Positions 53,417 to 62,555 of a DNA stretch of 64,000 nt are shown one piece after another. The position numbers and the translations under genes were made by a program. Under the pieces are notes generated by a model. It saw only the letters and a list, made by a program, of their open reading frames with translations, made no database searches and was not told where the DNA came from. This DNA is from Methanoflorens sp963701995 (GTDB taxonomy: Archaea; Halobacteriota; Bog-38; Methanoflorentales; Methanoflorentaceae): positions 620,001 to 684,000 of the forward strand of contig OY969693.1 of assembly GCA_963701995.1 (NCBI GenBank), read 5' to 3'. Numbering within the stretch: the stretch's first letter is position 1; every line of letters begins with the position of its first letter.

Positions 53417-53946
53417 TCTCTCTACCTCCTGGCGATTAGCTTAGTTCAGTGGCGCATTAGGGCTCAAGCTTGGGTCAAAAGCGAGACATCACGTTTTGTT
53501 TCGGACCACGCCGCATCCTAACGCACAACTGGGAATGCAAGCTCGAGCGATAGTTCTTTCACTATTTTTTTGGGCAGACGCTTTATCAACGCGCTTGCTG
53601 CCAACTGCGACGTGCCGTTAAGCACAGAAAAAGGCCTCACGAGTTGTAGACCAATTAAGTGCGGCACGCGCTAGGTGGCAGCATTGAGTTACGAGCATTT
53701 GAACCTGTTCGGCTGGTTTGATAGGTGTTGTCGTACGCCTATCAATAAGATCCTCTAAAGCACTCACTTGAGAGCCATTTGTTCGCGAACGTTGGTTATT
53801 CCCATCCTTCTTTTCTTAAACAATGCGTTAGCAACCCCCGTTCGTTTGGATTTAAGCTCGGCAGATGTGCTTCGCGTGCCCGCCGCGCACAAACGGGGTT
53901 AATAGTATAAGCAGGGTTTGGTATTGTTTATAGAGTAGTGATTGGC
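53417..53946. other. Gap, no gene seen
   Basis: An interrupted inverted repeat (AACCCCCGTTCGTTTG, and CAAACGGGGTT) lies at about 53837-53900, just before TATA-like AT-rich blocks at 53901-53930 that would serve the next gene. Nothing else is seen. Confidence 0.35.
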
Positions 53947-54240
53947 ATGGATCTGAAAGAGTTGCGCGAGCAGTACTATGATGAGTGGGTCGGAAATGAC
54001 CTCGAATTTAAAGGCTTGGATGGCTATTTGTATCACGGCTTTCTGTCTGACTGGCTCGAGGACGGATCGCTCGTCTTCAACAGCCTTACCACCATCAGTC
54101 TTGGTGACAACGGGGTACAGCAGGAATTAAATTCGTGGGGTGAGTCGTTCTGGCTCGTCATCAACAGTGCCTCTATAGCCTATATAATCTCGACAAAGTC
54201 CATAGAGAGCAAGCGAAGCAAGTCCGCAGGCCGCGGGTAA
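53947..54240 (+). CDS. Small hypothetical protein
   Basis: About 97 residues. MDLKELREQYYDEWVGNDLE and a beta-rich centre (GYLYHGFLSDWLEDGSLVFN, SLTTISLGDNG) suggest a small soluble alpha/beta protein; a basic Ser/Lys/Arg tail follows. Two AT-rich blocks upstream (53901-53912 and 53924-53930) can serve as TATA. The GTG at 53938 is an alternative start. No family recognised. Confidence 0.5.
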   Translation: MDLKELREQYYDEWVGNDLEFKGLDGYLYHGFLSDWLEDGSLVFNSLTTISLGDNGVQQELNSWGESFWLVINSASIAYIISTKSIESKRSKSAGRG

Positions 54241-54313
54241 CTATCTCTATCAGCTTTGTCGACAATCGAAAATCAGTCCACACGCGTTGAACTGGCCTTC
54301 TTGCTACGGAGAT

Positions 54314-54982
54314 TCACGTGAGACCTTTCAGGCGTACAACTTCTTGCAGCGGCCGTCTGGGGCTTCGGTACTGATTTAGCGGATGTTGCCGATCGCGGTA
54401 CCCCAATGCGACGCCCATTAGTATCGACACGTCTTCCGGAATTTCCAGTTCTGCACGAATGAGGTCAGGGTAGGAAATCAGAAGTGCAGCGGCAGCTGAA
54501 TCAACGCCGTATTGCTGTGCCGCGAGCATGATACTCTGCGCAAGCAGTCCCATATCAAATATCGACCACGGCGTGAGTGTGCGGTCCATGCAGAGGTACA
54601 CCACCGTCGGCGCTCCAAAGAACTGATGGGCGCGCTCAAACATGGCATGCCGCGCCGCCGCGTCGTCGCGTTCTATGCCCAGGGATTCAAAGCGTGCGGC
54701 CTTGAGTTCGTCCATACGCTTTTGTAGAGCGGCGGGCCATTGCTGCGGTGCCGGTAGATCGGGGCTGCCCGGCACCCCTGTCCTGAAGCGTTCGTCATAA
54801 GCGTGACGAAGCCGGTCCAGCGTGTCCCCGCCAGCAACAAAGAGTTCCCATGGCTGGGTATTGCCCGACGAGGGAGCACGCGTTGCGGCATCCAAAATCT
54901 TGAGGATCGTTTCCTTCTGCACAGGATCTGGCTCAAACGCACGGACCGTAAAACGAGCGTTTAGAGCATCTATGACATTCAT
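54314..54982 (-). CDS. Nitroreductase-family flavoprotein, copy 1
   Basis: A 222-residue FMN protein. The N-terminal RFTVRAFEPDPV and DAATRAPSSGNTQPWELFVA motif binds FMN phosphate and the isoalloxazine. SAAAALLISYPDLIRAELEI and MGVALGYRDRQHPLNQYRSP close the family pattern (the C-terminal R). It should reduce nitro compounds or quinones with NAD(P)H, or dehalogenate. AGGTAAGG precedes the ATG. A shorter relative is at 56195-56704. Confidence 0.9.
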   Translation of the reverse strand: MNVIDALNARFTVRAFEPDPVQKETILKILDAATRAPSSGNTQPWELFVAGGDTLDRLRHAYDERFRTGVPGSPDLPAPQQWPAALQKRMDELKAARFESLGIERDDAAARHAMFERAHQFFGAPTVVYLCMDRTLTPWSIFDMGLLAQSIMLAAQQYGVDSAAAALLISYPDLIRAELEIPEDVSILMGVALGYRDRQHPLNQYRSPRRPLQEVVRLKGLT

Positions 54983-55046
54983 GAAACCTTACCTGCCTTT
55001 TTATTAAGCCCCGAAGCGCCGGGAATGCATGACCTGCGTCCAGAGG

Positions 55047-55607
55047 TTACTCAATGACGGTCGGGCGGCCTATGTGATGGCGTATCAGTGCGGCAACAAC
55101 ACGAGGGTCTAACGTTTCGATCGGTTCCAGCGGGTGCGGGTCACCTACGCTCTCAAAGCGGACGACTTTGCCGCTTAGCGAGGCCCGGACGACTCGCCTT
55201 GAGTCGGCTGCAAATTTCTCGTATTCTGGCGTGATCGTACGTGGCGATTTAGCGGCCTCTTCCACCGCCGATAAGACGGCTTCGAGCGTTTTATGCTGCT
55301 CGCCGAGTTCTGCGAGTTGCTCCTGGAGCTCGGCACGTGCCTGCGCTTTATCCGGGTGGATTTTTATTTGGTATAACGAGCACTCTCTTCTGAGCATCCC
55401 CATTTCCGCGTCGTTTGTGATCACCGTGTCAAGACACTGTATCGCGCTTCGAATCAGCTGTTCTTTCTTCTCGACCACATGAAATGTATCGGTCAGTCGG
55501 AGGGCCAAATACTCCGTTTCAAAGTGCAATGACTCGGTGATAAAAACGGCTGTAACGGGCACTAGTTTCGATTCTAGATCCGGTGGCCGAGTGCGTTTTC
55601 TCGCCAT
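55047..55607 (-). CDS. Hypothetical coiled-coil protein
   Basis: About 186 residues from ATG 55607 (GGAGACGTGAG upstream), in place of the longer frame from 55670. After a basic start (MARKRTRPPDLESK), residues ~30-60 are beta-like, and ~70-130 hold a helix pair with a coiled coil (QARAELQEQLAELGEQHKTL). The C-terminus is mixed (RPTVIE end). No domain was recognised. It may be a DNA- or protein-binding accessory; this is inference from helix content only. Confidence 0.5.
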   Translation of the reverse strand: MARKRTRPPDLESKLVPVTAVFITESLHFETEYLALRLTDTFHVVEKKEQLIRSAIQCLDTVITNDAEMGMLRRECSLYQIKIHPDKAQARAELQEQLAELGEQHKTLEAVLSAVEEAAKSPRTITPEYEKFAADSRRVVRASLSGKVVRFESVGDPHPLEPIETLDPRVVAALIRHHIGRPTVIE

Positions 55608-56194
55608 CTCACGTCTCCGCTTTTCTTTCGCTGCTGACTCGTTTGTCGCGCACAAACGGCGCTTTCGCAAAAAGTCGGCATGTTACAGTTTGAGCGTCGC
55701 ATTGGATAAAGTTAACCTTCCTTTTTCTACTACGAGCCAAGAAACTGATCCCAAACAAGTCCATCGGCGAGGTACGGGGAGTAGCGACTCCGAACGGATA
55801 TTTGCCGTCCGAGCGTAAAAATATGAAACGGTGGCACGTCGCTGGTGACGATCCGGGGCATTCCGCGGACTCAGTGAGCTTACGAACAATGACGTGCCCG
55901 CACAACAGCATTTCTTTGGCAGGTCTTGACGCTAAACAAGGAATACAGTTTTGAACTCGCTTCGCTGTTCAATAGTATAGGCAAAAAAAGTGGTCAACAA
56001 GATGACCGTCTCTGCGACTGTGACGCGAAGTCAAGGTGCTTCGCATTAGTGGCGCACGCACCTGCGCTGAGGCTTATGCGAGCCTCGCACGGGAAATGCG
56101 TTGAACTTCGCCTAAAGACGAAGACCGAGTAAATGAAAGCCGCGCCGCGCATTCTGTCAAGCGGTGGCTGCCAAAATAAGGAGTGACGTGAACA
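55608..56194. other. Gap, no gene seen
   Basis: Several weak frames in both strands lack ribosome sites and families. The GTTTGT-CGCGC-ACAAAC hairpin at about 55640-55656 is the only structure noted. Confidence 0.3.
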
Positions 56195-56704
56195 ATGGAC
56201 GTTACAAAAGCTATACTGTCGAGAAGAAGTATCCGCAAATACACCGAGGAGCCCGTCTCTGGTGATGACATAGAAGCGTTGCTCACCGCTGCAATGCATG
56301 CGCCGTCTGCGGTGAACGAACAGCCGTGGCATTTCGTCATCATTCAAGACCGAAAGACCCTCGAAGCTGTCTCACGGCTTAGTGCCACGGCTCCGATGGT
56401 AAAATATGCGCCGCTGGCAATTGCGGTCTGTGCAGACAGAAACCTCGAGAAGTTTCCAGGCTTGTGGGCGCTCGACTGTTCTGCTGCGACCGAGAATATA
56501 CTGCTTGCCGCGACTGCGCGAGGGCTAGGGGCTGTATGGACCGCAGTTTACCCCTTTGAAGAACGAGTCAACGGTATTAAAGAGCTGCTCAATCTGCCCG
56601 CGAACGTTATCCCGCTGTGTATAATCCCTGTAGGACGCCCCGCGGAGACTCCGGCTCCGGTTGATCGATTCAATCCTTCGTGTATCCATCACGAGACGTG
56701 GTAA
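56195..56704 (+). CDS. Nitroreductase-family flavoprotein, copy 2
   Basis: A 169-residue minimal nitroreductase. SRRSIRKYTEEPVSGDDIEA, AAMHAPSAVNEQPWHFVIIQ and GLGAVWTAVYPFEERVNGIK are family motifs. The RRSIR start and the RFNPSCIHHETW end (family ends in R.....) are intact. AAGGAGTGA is 9 nt before the ATG. It is shorter than copy 1 and belongs to the small NfsA/NfnB-like group common in anaerobes. It probably uses reduced flavin to detoxify nitro or quinone compounds. Confidence 0.92.
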   Translation: MDVTKAILSRRSIRKYTEEPVSGDDIEALLTAAMHAPSAVNEQPWHFVIIQDRKTLEAVSRLSATAPMVKYAPLAIAVCADRNLEKFPGLWALDCSAATENILLAATARGLGAVWTAVYPFEERVNGIKELLNLPANVIPLCIIPVGRPAETPAPVDRFNPSCIHHETW

Positions 56705-56906
56705 TACCGTCGCGTGGTAGGTCTCTCCGTGGATCAGCGCTCTTAGCACACGCGAACGAAAACGCTTGGGGAAAAGCAGCGCATTCAACCGCAGCCGACC
56801 ACAGCGCTGCTAAGACGAGCTGCGGTCACTCAAGCGACGACCGCAGAACAAGTATCCGCTTGTGTCAGGACGCAGGTGGCAGCACGCCTCAGAGCAAGGG
56901 CTCCAT

Positions 56907-57488
56907 TCAACCAACCGCAGAATCGCGCGGTGCACCTGACGGTCGACTAAACGAGATGATTGCCGCAAACACCGTAAACACAGCGGCTACAAGAAACGCC
57001 TCGTGCATGCCGAACTCGAAGGCCGCCAAGACTTGAGGCGTACCGCCGAGACCGCCCCCGTACAAAAAGACATGGAACAAGACGACCTGGGGAATCTGGC
57101 TTAGAACAAGCGGGAAAGCAATAGCGATGGAGAGCATCTGGCCAGTGTTCATCAGCATAGACCGTATGCCGGATGCGGTCCCGCGCTCGCTCGGTTTAAC
57201 CGCACTCATGATCGCGTTCATGTTCGGTGACGAGAATAGGCCAGAACCACCGCCCATGAGCGCCAGGTACGCGGCGAGAACCCAATACGGCGTCGTGCTC
57301 ACCACCGTGGCTAACCCGAGCAACCCTCCGGCGGAGACGAGCAACCCGGCCGTTGCGAGGTAGCGCGCACCGTACCGATCGGAGAGGTGCCCTGAAATCG
57401 GCCTGACGACCAAGAAGGCGAGACCGAAGTCGTGAAGCGTGCGAGTTGACAGTGAGAAAGCGTTTTTTGGACAAGCGGAGCTAAGCAT
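56907..57488 (-). pseudogene. C-terminal fragment of an MFS transporter
   Basis: About 170 residues from VVRPISGHLSDRYGARYLAT onward match the last six helices of a DHA2 MFS pump (motif A-like loop, then GGGSGLFSSPNMNAIMSAVK). The frame opens at an ATG (57488) with 23 unrelated codons before the homologous part. The N-terminal half is missing. It is the third decayed or broken DHA2 pump in the window. Confidence 0.75.
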
Positions 57489-57731
57489 TTAGCCTGCCTC
57501 TGGGCTTATCATACTCGTGGTCAGGTAGCTTTGGTCCATTCTTAAACGAGTCACTCGCGACTGTAACTTAGAAAGGCGCGCGATACGCTCCGCACTTCGA
57601 GCTGTGAGTCATGGAAAAAAGGAGGATACCGATCTATAGCTGTACGGCGGGTATCAATCACTTTCGCACTGCTCGTACGTCATTCATAACAAGGCAGACG
57701 TTCATTCCGCCAGATGGAAGAGAGTGAAACT

Positions 57732-57929
57732 ATGAAGAACAAAGCGCAGCTCTATGCGAGAAGGCGGGAGATGTATCGTCTTCACGTTCAAAAATTGAAC
57801 ATGACGGAGATTCTTGATAAGCTCTCCGCTAAGTACAGCATATCCAAACAGGCGCTGTGGCACGACTGGCAAAAGCGCACCCAGTGGGTTTACGACGTCT
57901 TTGATCTCGAGCCAGCTCGAGCTTCGTGA
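57732..57929 (+). CDS. Small HTH protein, phage-like
   Basis: A 65-residue protein. MKNKAQLYARRREMYRLHVQ and KLNMTEILDKLSAKYSISKQ form a helix-turn-helix (ILDKLSAKYSISKQALWHDW). GAGAGTGA lies upstream of the ATG. The plan resembles small DNA-binding proteins of archaeal proviruses (terminase small subunit type). After its stop a second frame reads SQLELRDLQSQYALQSDAQL, which may be the frameshifted continuation. With the terminase relic at 10.4 kb, it could be a trace of a former provirus; this link is weak. Confidence 0.4.
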   Translation: MKNKAQLYARRREMYRLHVQKLNMTEILDKLSAKYSISKQALWHDWQKRTQWVYDVFDLEPARAS

Positions 57930-58362
57930 CCTGCAGAGTCAGTACGCGCTTCAAAGCGACGCTCAGCTTTTGTAGTACTCGCACGTGTTTTGCAGAGTCA
58001 TTGAGTCGCGAGGGAGGATTCCCGGATTCGCCGCCTTGATGCGGCAACGCTTGGCTGTGGCTCACCTACAAGAGATATCGTCAAAAAATTATCTGGCTCT
58101 ATGGGGTATGTGGGGCGAGAAAAACTCTTGTCAGCGGCGCGTTTAAAGTCCAGGTACCTTTGTTCTAAAAACGCTAGAGCAGATTTTAACTTGCTCGATC
58201 GTTGGCAGTTGGTGTTTTCTCCTCCACATCACCCATAGAGGGTAAATGACTACAAGTCACTACTGAAAGTAGTATCTTTCGACATAATTCCCGTGGCTTA
58301 TGGCAAAATATTTGTGGAAAAATGTTAAAAAAAGCCAAAATTGTGCGTTTTATGCGTCGTTT
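57930..58362. other. Gap; possible frameshifted tail of the HTH protein
   Basis: The second frame (about 57905-57976) and a third (about 58000-58130, LRRLDAATLGCGS-like order) could be the decayed end of the HTH gene. No other gene is seen. Confidence 0.25.
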
Positions 58363-58372
58363 CTTTATATAG
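58363..58372 (+). promoter_or_regulatory. TATA box of the ribA-adh operon
   Basis: CTTTATATAG is a good TATA box. It would start transcription near 58394. This is the only promoter candidate before the four-gene operon, since its genes are 7 and 41 bp apart. Confidence 0.5.
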
Positions 58373-58568
58373 CTGACAATTACTAGCAAACGGGTTGCGG
58401 TCGCATCGCTTCGCCTGGTGCGTGGTGACACTACGATTCTGCCGTCGAATCGGCGCGGTCTTTGGTGTATTAGCAAGAGCTCTTCTTCGCACGCTGGTCG
58501 TTCGGTCGCATTGTCCACAGAAAAGTATTAACGCCTCTTGTCTCGAACCCTATTACGAACGTGGAAGC

Positions 58569-60302
58569 GTGAACGCAGAAAAGGCAGTGAACAGAAGCGT
58601 CCAGCGGGGCGTCACCGCACGCATTCCTACCGGCCTCGGAGACTTTCAGCTTTGCTTGTACACCGACCGTGAGGATGGAAAGGAGCATTTCGCCCTAATA
58701 ATGGGCAATGTGCGGGGCAAATCGAATATCTTAGTACGAGTTCAATCGGAATGCTTTACCGGTGAAGTGCTTGGCTCTAATCGCTGCGACTGCAGAGAAC
58801 AGCTCAACCTCGCAATGCAGAACATCGCCGATGAGGGCTGCGGGGTATTGATCTACTTGCGTCAAGAGGGGCGCGGAATAGGTCTGCGTGACAAACTGCG
58901 CGCGTACAACCTACAAGACCAAGGTTATGATACGGTCGATGCGAACCTGCTTCTGGGGCATCAGGCTGACCAACGGGATTATACCCTGGCGGCTCGTATT
59001 CTCGCGGATTTACAGGTACGCTCGGTGCGCCTCCTCACGAACAACCCGCACAAAGTGGCGTGTCTTCGCGAGCTGGGGGTGAACGTCGAGCAGCGGCTGC
59101 CATTGCATCCGACCGTAAACGAAAGCAACTTCAAGTATCTACTTACCAAGGCCTTGCGCATGAATCACTCGCTGGACGTTGGTGCAACGTCGCAGCATCG
59201 AGAGGGTGGGGTGACTGCCGGTGGCCGGCGTGAGGGCACTTCTTTGAGGCCCCGCACCGGCACAGGAGAGTTGCTTGAAAGAAAGTCCGTCAACCACACA
59301 ACGTCACTCTATTTCACCGCCCAACGGCAAGTGAGCGTCCGCGAAGAAGCGCTCCCTAAACTCAAAGCCACTCAGGTGTTGGTCGAAACGTTGTTCTCGG
59401 CCATCAGTCCTGGCACGGAATGCCTCATTTATCGCGGCGAGTTTCCAGAAGGAATGGCCATCGACGAGAGCATCGTGGATCTTTCAGGCGAGTTCGCCTA
59501 CCCGCTAAAATATGGCTATGCGGCGGTCGGACAAGTAGTCGCTCTAGGCAAGGACGTGGAGGCCGACTGGGGAGGCAGTCTCGTTCTGGCATTCCATCCC
59601 CACGAAAGCCATTTCATCGCTGACCCGTCGACGCTGTTGCCGGTGCCCGATGACATAAACGCGGAAGACGCCGCATTCCTACCAACGATGGAAACCGCCG
59701 TTAACTTTGTAATGGACGGTGCGCCGCTGATCGGCGAGGATGTGCTCGTTTTTGGCCAGGGGATCGTCGGTTTGTTGACGACAAGCATCTTAGCGGGTTT
59801 CCCCCTCGCTAATCTGATTACTTTGGATCAACACGCGTTGCGCCGCCAAACGTCACGTGAGGCTGGGGCGGGAGCATCCCTCGATCCTGACGACGCGGCC
59901 CTCGAAACGTTGCTGCATGATCAGTTGCCAAACGGGGCAGATCTGACGTACGAGATCTCAGGCTCCCCGGCTGCTTTGCAGCAGGCGCTCACTGCAACGG
60001 GTTTCAACGGTCGCATCGTCATCGGCTCCTGGTACGGGAGCAAGCGTGCCACCCTGAACCTAGGTGGAAGCTTCCATCGCAGTCGTATTCGTCTGGTCAG
60101 CAGCCAGGTCAGCAGCATGGCGCCAGAATTTGCCGGTCGATGGACAAAGATGCGCCGTTTTGACGTCGCGTGGGAAATGATCCGCCAGCTGAAACCGTCA
60201 CGTCTTATTACGCACCGTTTTCCGATCAAACATGCGGCAGAGGCCTATCAGTTACTGGATCAAAACCCTGAAAAGGTAATCCAGATTTTATTGACCTATT
60301 AA
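58569..60302 (+). CDS. ribA: GTP cyclohydrolase II fused to a zinc-type alcohol dehydrogenase
   Basis: A 577-residue two-domain enzyme from GTG 58569 (GTGGAAG precedes; the open frame reaches back to 58395). Domain 1, residues ~10-205, is GTP cyclohydrolase II: zinc ligands C62, C73, C75 (SECFTGEVLGSNRCDC) and the GTP loop YLRQEGRGIGLRDKLRAYNL are complete, so it should open GTP to 2,5-diamino-6-ribosylamino-pyrimidinone phosphate. A linker of about 50 residues follows. Domain 2, residues ~250-577, is an MDR dehydrogenase (ISPGTECLIYRGEFP, LVFGQGIVGLLTTSIL for the nucleotide). Archaea normally use GTP cyclohydrolase III, so this bacterial-type domain suggests transfer. First gene of the operon with the PTPS and GT4 genes. 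Confidence 0.9.
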   Translation: MNAEKAVNRSVQRGVTARIPTGLGDFQLCLYTDREDGKEHFALIMGNVRGKSNILVRVQSECFTGEVLGSNRCDCREQLNLAMQNIADEGCGVLIYLRQEGRGIGLRDKLRAYNLQDQGYDTVDANLLLGHQADQRDYTLAARILADLQVRSVRLLTNNPHKVACLRELGVNVEQRLPLHPTVNESNFKYLLTKALRMNHSLDVGATSQHREGGVTAGGRREGTSLRPRTGTGELLERKSVNHTTSLYFTAQRQVSVREEALPKLKATQVLVETLFSAISPGTECLIYRGEFPEGMAIDESIVDLSGEFAYPLKYGYAAVGQVVALGKDVEADWGGSLVLAFHPHESHFIADPSTLLPVPDDINAEDAAFLPTMETAVNFVMDGAPLIGEDVLVFGQGIVGLLTTSILAGFPLANLITLDQHALRRQTSREAGAGASLDPDDAALETLLHDQLPNGADLTYEISGSPAALQQALTATGFNGRIVIGSWYGSKRATLNLGGSFHRSRIRLVSSQVSSMAPEFAGRWTKMRRFDVAWEMIRQLKPSRLITHRFPIKHAAEAYQLLDQNPEKVIQILLTY

Positions 60303-60309
60303 GACGACC

Positions 60310-60699
60310 ATGTATGCCGTCGCCATCAAACGAGATTTCGTCGCTCAGCATCATCTGATAGGGGGTGATTGGGGGGAAGAGAACCACAATCATTCTCACC
60401 ACTATAAGGTAGAACTCCAGCTGGAAGGGAAAGAGCTGGATAACCACGGCTTTCTCGTCGATATTGTTGACCTGGAAGCTCAGTTAGATGCGCAGGTCCG
60501 TTACTATGCGGACCGAACGCTCAACGAGTTGCCCGAGTTTGCCGGACTGAATCCCAGCATCGAGCGTTTTGCTTATATTCTGTGCGATGTGCTCTCAGCG
60601 AGAATACATACCCCCGCTGTGTGCGTCATTACCGTGAAGATTTGGGAAAATGACACTGCGTGGGCGTCGCACAGCCGTGTAAAGCAACGCAGCACGTGA
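60310..60699 (+). CDS. PTPS/QueD-like protein lacking catalytic residues
   Basis: A 129-residue member of the 6-pyruvoyl-tetrahydropterin synthase fold. The zinc region reads QHHLIGGDWGEENHNHSHHY, keeping H14, H28 and H30 for zinc. The Cys that QueD uses, four residues before the HxH pair, is Glu here (E24). The Asp-His pair of the second half is ADRTLN, so the His is replaced by Arg. The substrate-binding Glu residues (NPSIERF, VKIWEND) remain. The fold should still bind a pterin-type triphosphate or its product but with altered chemistry. The gene starts 7 bp after ribA-adh and is translationally close. Confidence 0.85.
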   Translation: MYAVAIKRDFVAQHHLIGGDWGEENHNHSHHYKVELQLEGKELDNHGFLVDIVDLEAQLDAQVRYYADRTLNELPEFAGLNPSIERFAYILCDVLSARIHTPAVCVITVKIWENDTAWASHSRVKQRST

Positions 60700-60740
60700 T
60701 GTGTGCCCATGCCCAAAGCTCTGAGTCTCGCTAAACGAAA

Positions 60741-61841
60741 ATGCGCATTGGGCTGGTAATTTACGGAAGCTTGGACACGCTCTCTGGTGGCTACTTATAC
60801 GACCGCACGTTGGTTGCCGTTCTGCGCGCAGTCGGAGATAGCGTAGCGATCATCTCCTTGCCCCGGCGAAATTACCTGCGAAACCTGGGTGACAACTTCT
60901 CGCCCGATCTACGTCGTCGCTTACTAGGGCTCCACGTGGACATCATGCTTCAGGATGAGCTTAATCACCCGTCCCTGTTCCTGCTCAACCGCTGTGTGCG
61001 CGAGCAGATCAGGTGTCCTGTTGTTTCCATCGTCCACCTTCTCACAAGCAGCCTGAATCACCCGGCTTGGCCAAACTCCTTTTATCGCTCGGTCGAATCG
61101 CGATATCTTGCCGGCGTTGACGGACTCATTTACAACAGCGCGACGACCCGTCGAGAGGCAGAACATTTACTTAAGGGTGCTCGCGCTCAGAAGCGCGCGA
61201 GTCTTATTGCGTATCCCGGTAGTGATCGCTTAAATCCACAGATCAGTGACGAAGAGCTGAAGAATCGAGCGCTAAATGGCCCCTTACGTCTACTGTTCTT
61301 GGGCAACGTGATCCCGCGCAAGGGGCTGCATATCGCTCTAAAGGGGCTCGAAAGGTTGCCTAACGATCAGTGGACGCTTACAGCGGTCGGCAATCCCCAC
61401 GCACACCCATCTTACGCTCGCGCAGTAAGTCGTCAAATCGCACAGGCGGGATTGGCCGCGAACGTGCAGTTTGTAGGCATAGTACCCGATCGGGAACTGT
61501 CGAAGTATATGAAAGGGAGCCACGTTCTGGTTATGCCCTCCTCTTACGAGGGATATGGCATAGTCTACGCAGAAGCTATGGGTTTTGGTCTGCCGGCTAT
61601 CGGCACAACATCTGGTGCAGCAGGAGAAATCATCACGCACGGTTGTGACGGTTTCCTCATAACACCGGGCGATACGGTTGCGCTCGCAAGCCATTTGACT
61701 GAATTAGCGCAGAATCGACAGCGCTTAGTTGAAATGAGCTTGGCAGCTCGCAATCGCTATCGGTCCCTCCCCACGTGGAAAGGGTCAATGGATGCGATTC
61801 GAACCTTTTTGCTCGAACTCGTAGACGATGTTGCTCTCTAA
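60741..61841 (+). CDS. Glycosyltransferase family 4
   Basis: A 366-residue GT-B enzyme. N-terminal domain MRIGLVIYGSLDTLSGGYLY carries the GGxxxY acceptor loop. The C-terminal domain has LLFLGNVIPRKGLHIALKGL, the donor phosphate loop, then VMPSSYEGYGIVYAEAMGFG, the E-x7-E motif for a nucleotide sugar. It should add a sugar from NDP-sugar to an acceptor. Within this operon the acceptor may be the pterin-like product. The gene starts 41 bp after the PTPS gene. No membrane helix is present. Confidence 0.9.
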   Translation: MRIGLVIYGSLDTLSGGYLYDRTLVAVLRAVGDSVAIISLPRRNYLRNLGDNFSPDLRRRLLGLHVDIMLQDELNHPSLFLLNRCVREQIRCPVVSIVHLLTSSLNHPAWPNSFYRSVESRYLAGVDGLIYNSATTRREAEHLLKGARAQKRASLIAYPGSDRLNPQISDEELKNRALNGPLRLLFLGNVIPRKGLHIALKGLERLPNDQWTLTAVGNPHAHPSYARAVSRQIAQAGLAANVQFVGIVPDRELSKYMKGSHVLVMPSSYEGYGIVYAEAMGFGLPAIGTTSGAAGEIITHGCDGFLITPGDTVALASHLTELAQNRQRLVEMSLAARNRYRSLPTWKGSMDAIRTFLLELVDDVAL

Positions 61842-61940
61842 ATCACTACTAGCTCTAGTCGCGTTGGTCTTTGACCATTGGCACTGTAAAATTCTTCATT
61901 TCGGCCGCATTGCTGACCTAAGCTCGAATGCCCGGAAAAG

Positions 61941-61949
61941 TTATTTAAA
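61941..61949 (+). promoter_or_regulatory. TATA box of hsp20
   Basis: TTATTTAAA upstream of the small heat-shock gene would start transcription near 61971, leaving a short leader with GGTGG. Confidence 0.45.
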
Positions 61950-61983
61950 GATTTGAATTGAACATTTCTGCGGTGGTTTATCA

Positions 61984-62280
61984 ATGGATGAAAAAGAACG
62001 AATCGGCGTCGTCCCGGACGCGTCGTTGTATCACGACAAGGATATCTACACGATCGAAGTGGAGCTGCCCGGCGTACATAAAAAGGACATAGAACTCGAA
62101 GCCTCTGAGAATGGCTTTTGTCTTGTCGCACCTAGAGAAGACATCGAGTACGTGGGATGCTGGATACTCGCCCATTCCATTGAGCCTAAAAAGGCGAACG
62201 CTACATTCTCCAATGGCCTTCTAAAGGTCACCGTACCTCTAGTGGAAAGTTTCGAAGGAGTGAAGGTACCGATAAAGTAG
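61984..62280 (+). CDS. hsp20: Small heat-shock protein, Hsp20/alpha-crystallin, short form
   Basis: A 98-residue protein made almost entirely of the alpha-crystallin domain: YTIEVELPGVHKKDIELEAS, then NATFSNGLLKVTVPL with the GxLxxxxP motif. The N-terminal arm is only about 12 residues and the C-terminal I-x-I tail is short (VPIK). Normal sHsps run 140-160 residues, so oligomer size may be small. It holds unfolding proteins in a soluble state. GGTGG lies 7 nt before the ATG and a TATA box is at 61941. Confidence 0.9.
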   Translation: MDEKERIGVVPDASLYHDKDIYTIEVELPGVHKKDIELEASENGFCLVAPREDIEYVGCWILAHSIEPKKANATFSNGLLKVTVPLVESFEGVKVPIK

Positions 62281-62293
62281 TCTTAGAGCGATC

Positions 62294-62325
62294 GGCCCGC
62301 GAAAGGGCCCGTCATCCTTTTTTTC
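62294..62325 (+). terminator. Hairpin plus T-tract after hsp20
   Basis: GGCCC-GCGAAA-GGGCC forms a 5-bp stem followed 9 nt later by seven T. Confidence 0.55.
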
Positions 62326-62555
62326 AGCAGCGCTCTGCATCACCAAGCTCGAGAACGGATGGGTGCGCTTTTTTCATTTCTATTGTCCACACGTGCCCAT
62401 GCTCGTGCTGTTTCTGCACTGTACGCTTCTGGCGCCTTGAGCCAAATATATGCCCTTCGATTACCTGTGCGCAGGGCAGAAGCCGTCTCGCAGCGCATTT
62501 GTTGTAGATTCAAAGCCGATGGCCTCGCGACATCCTTCGCCGCACGAAGACTTGC

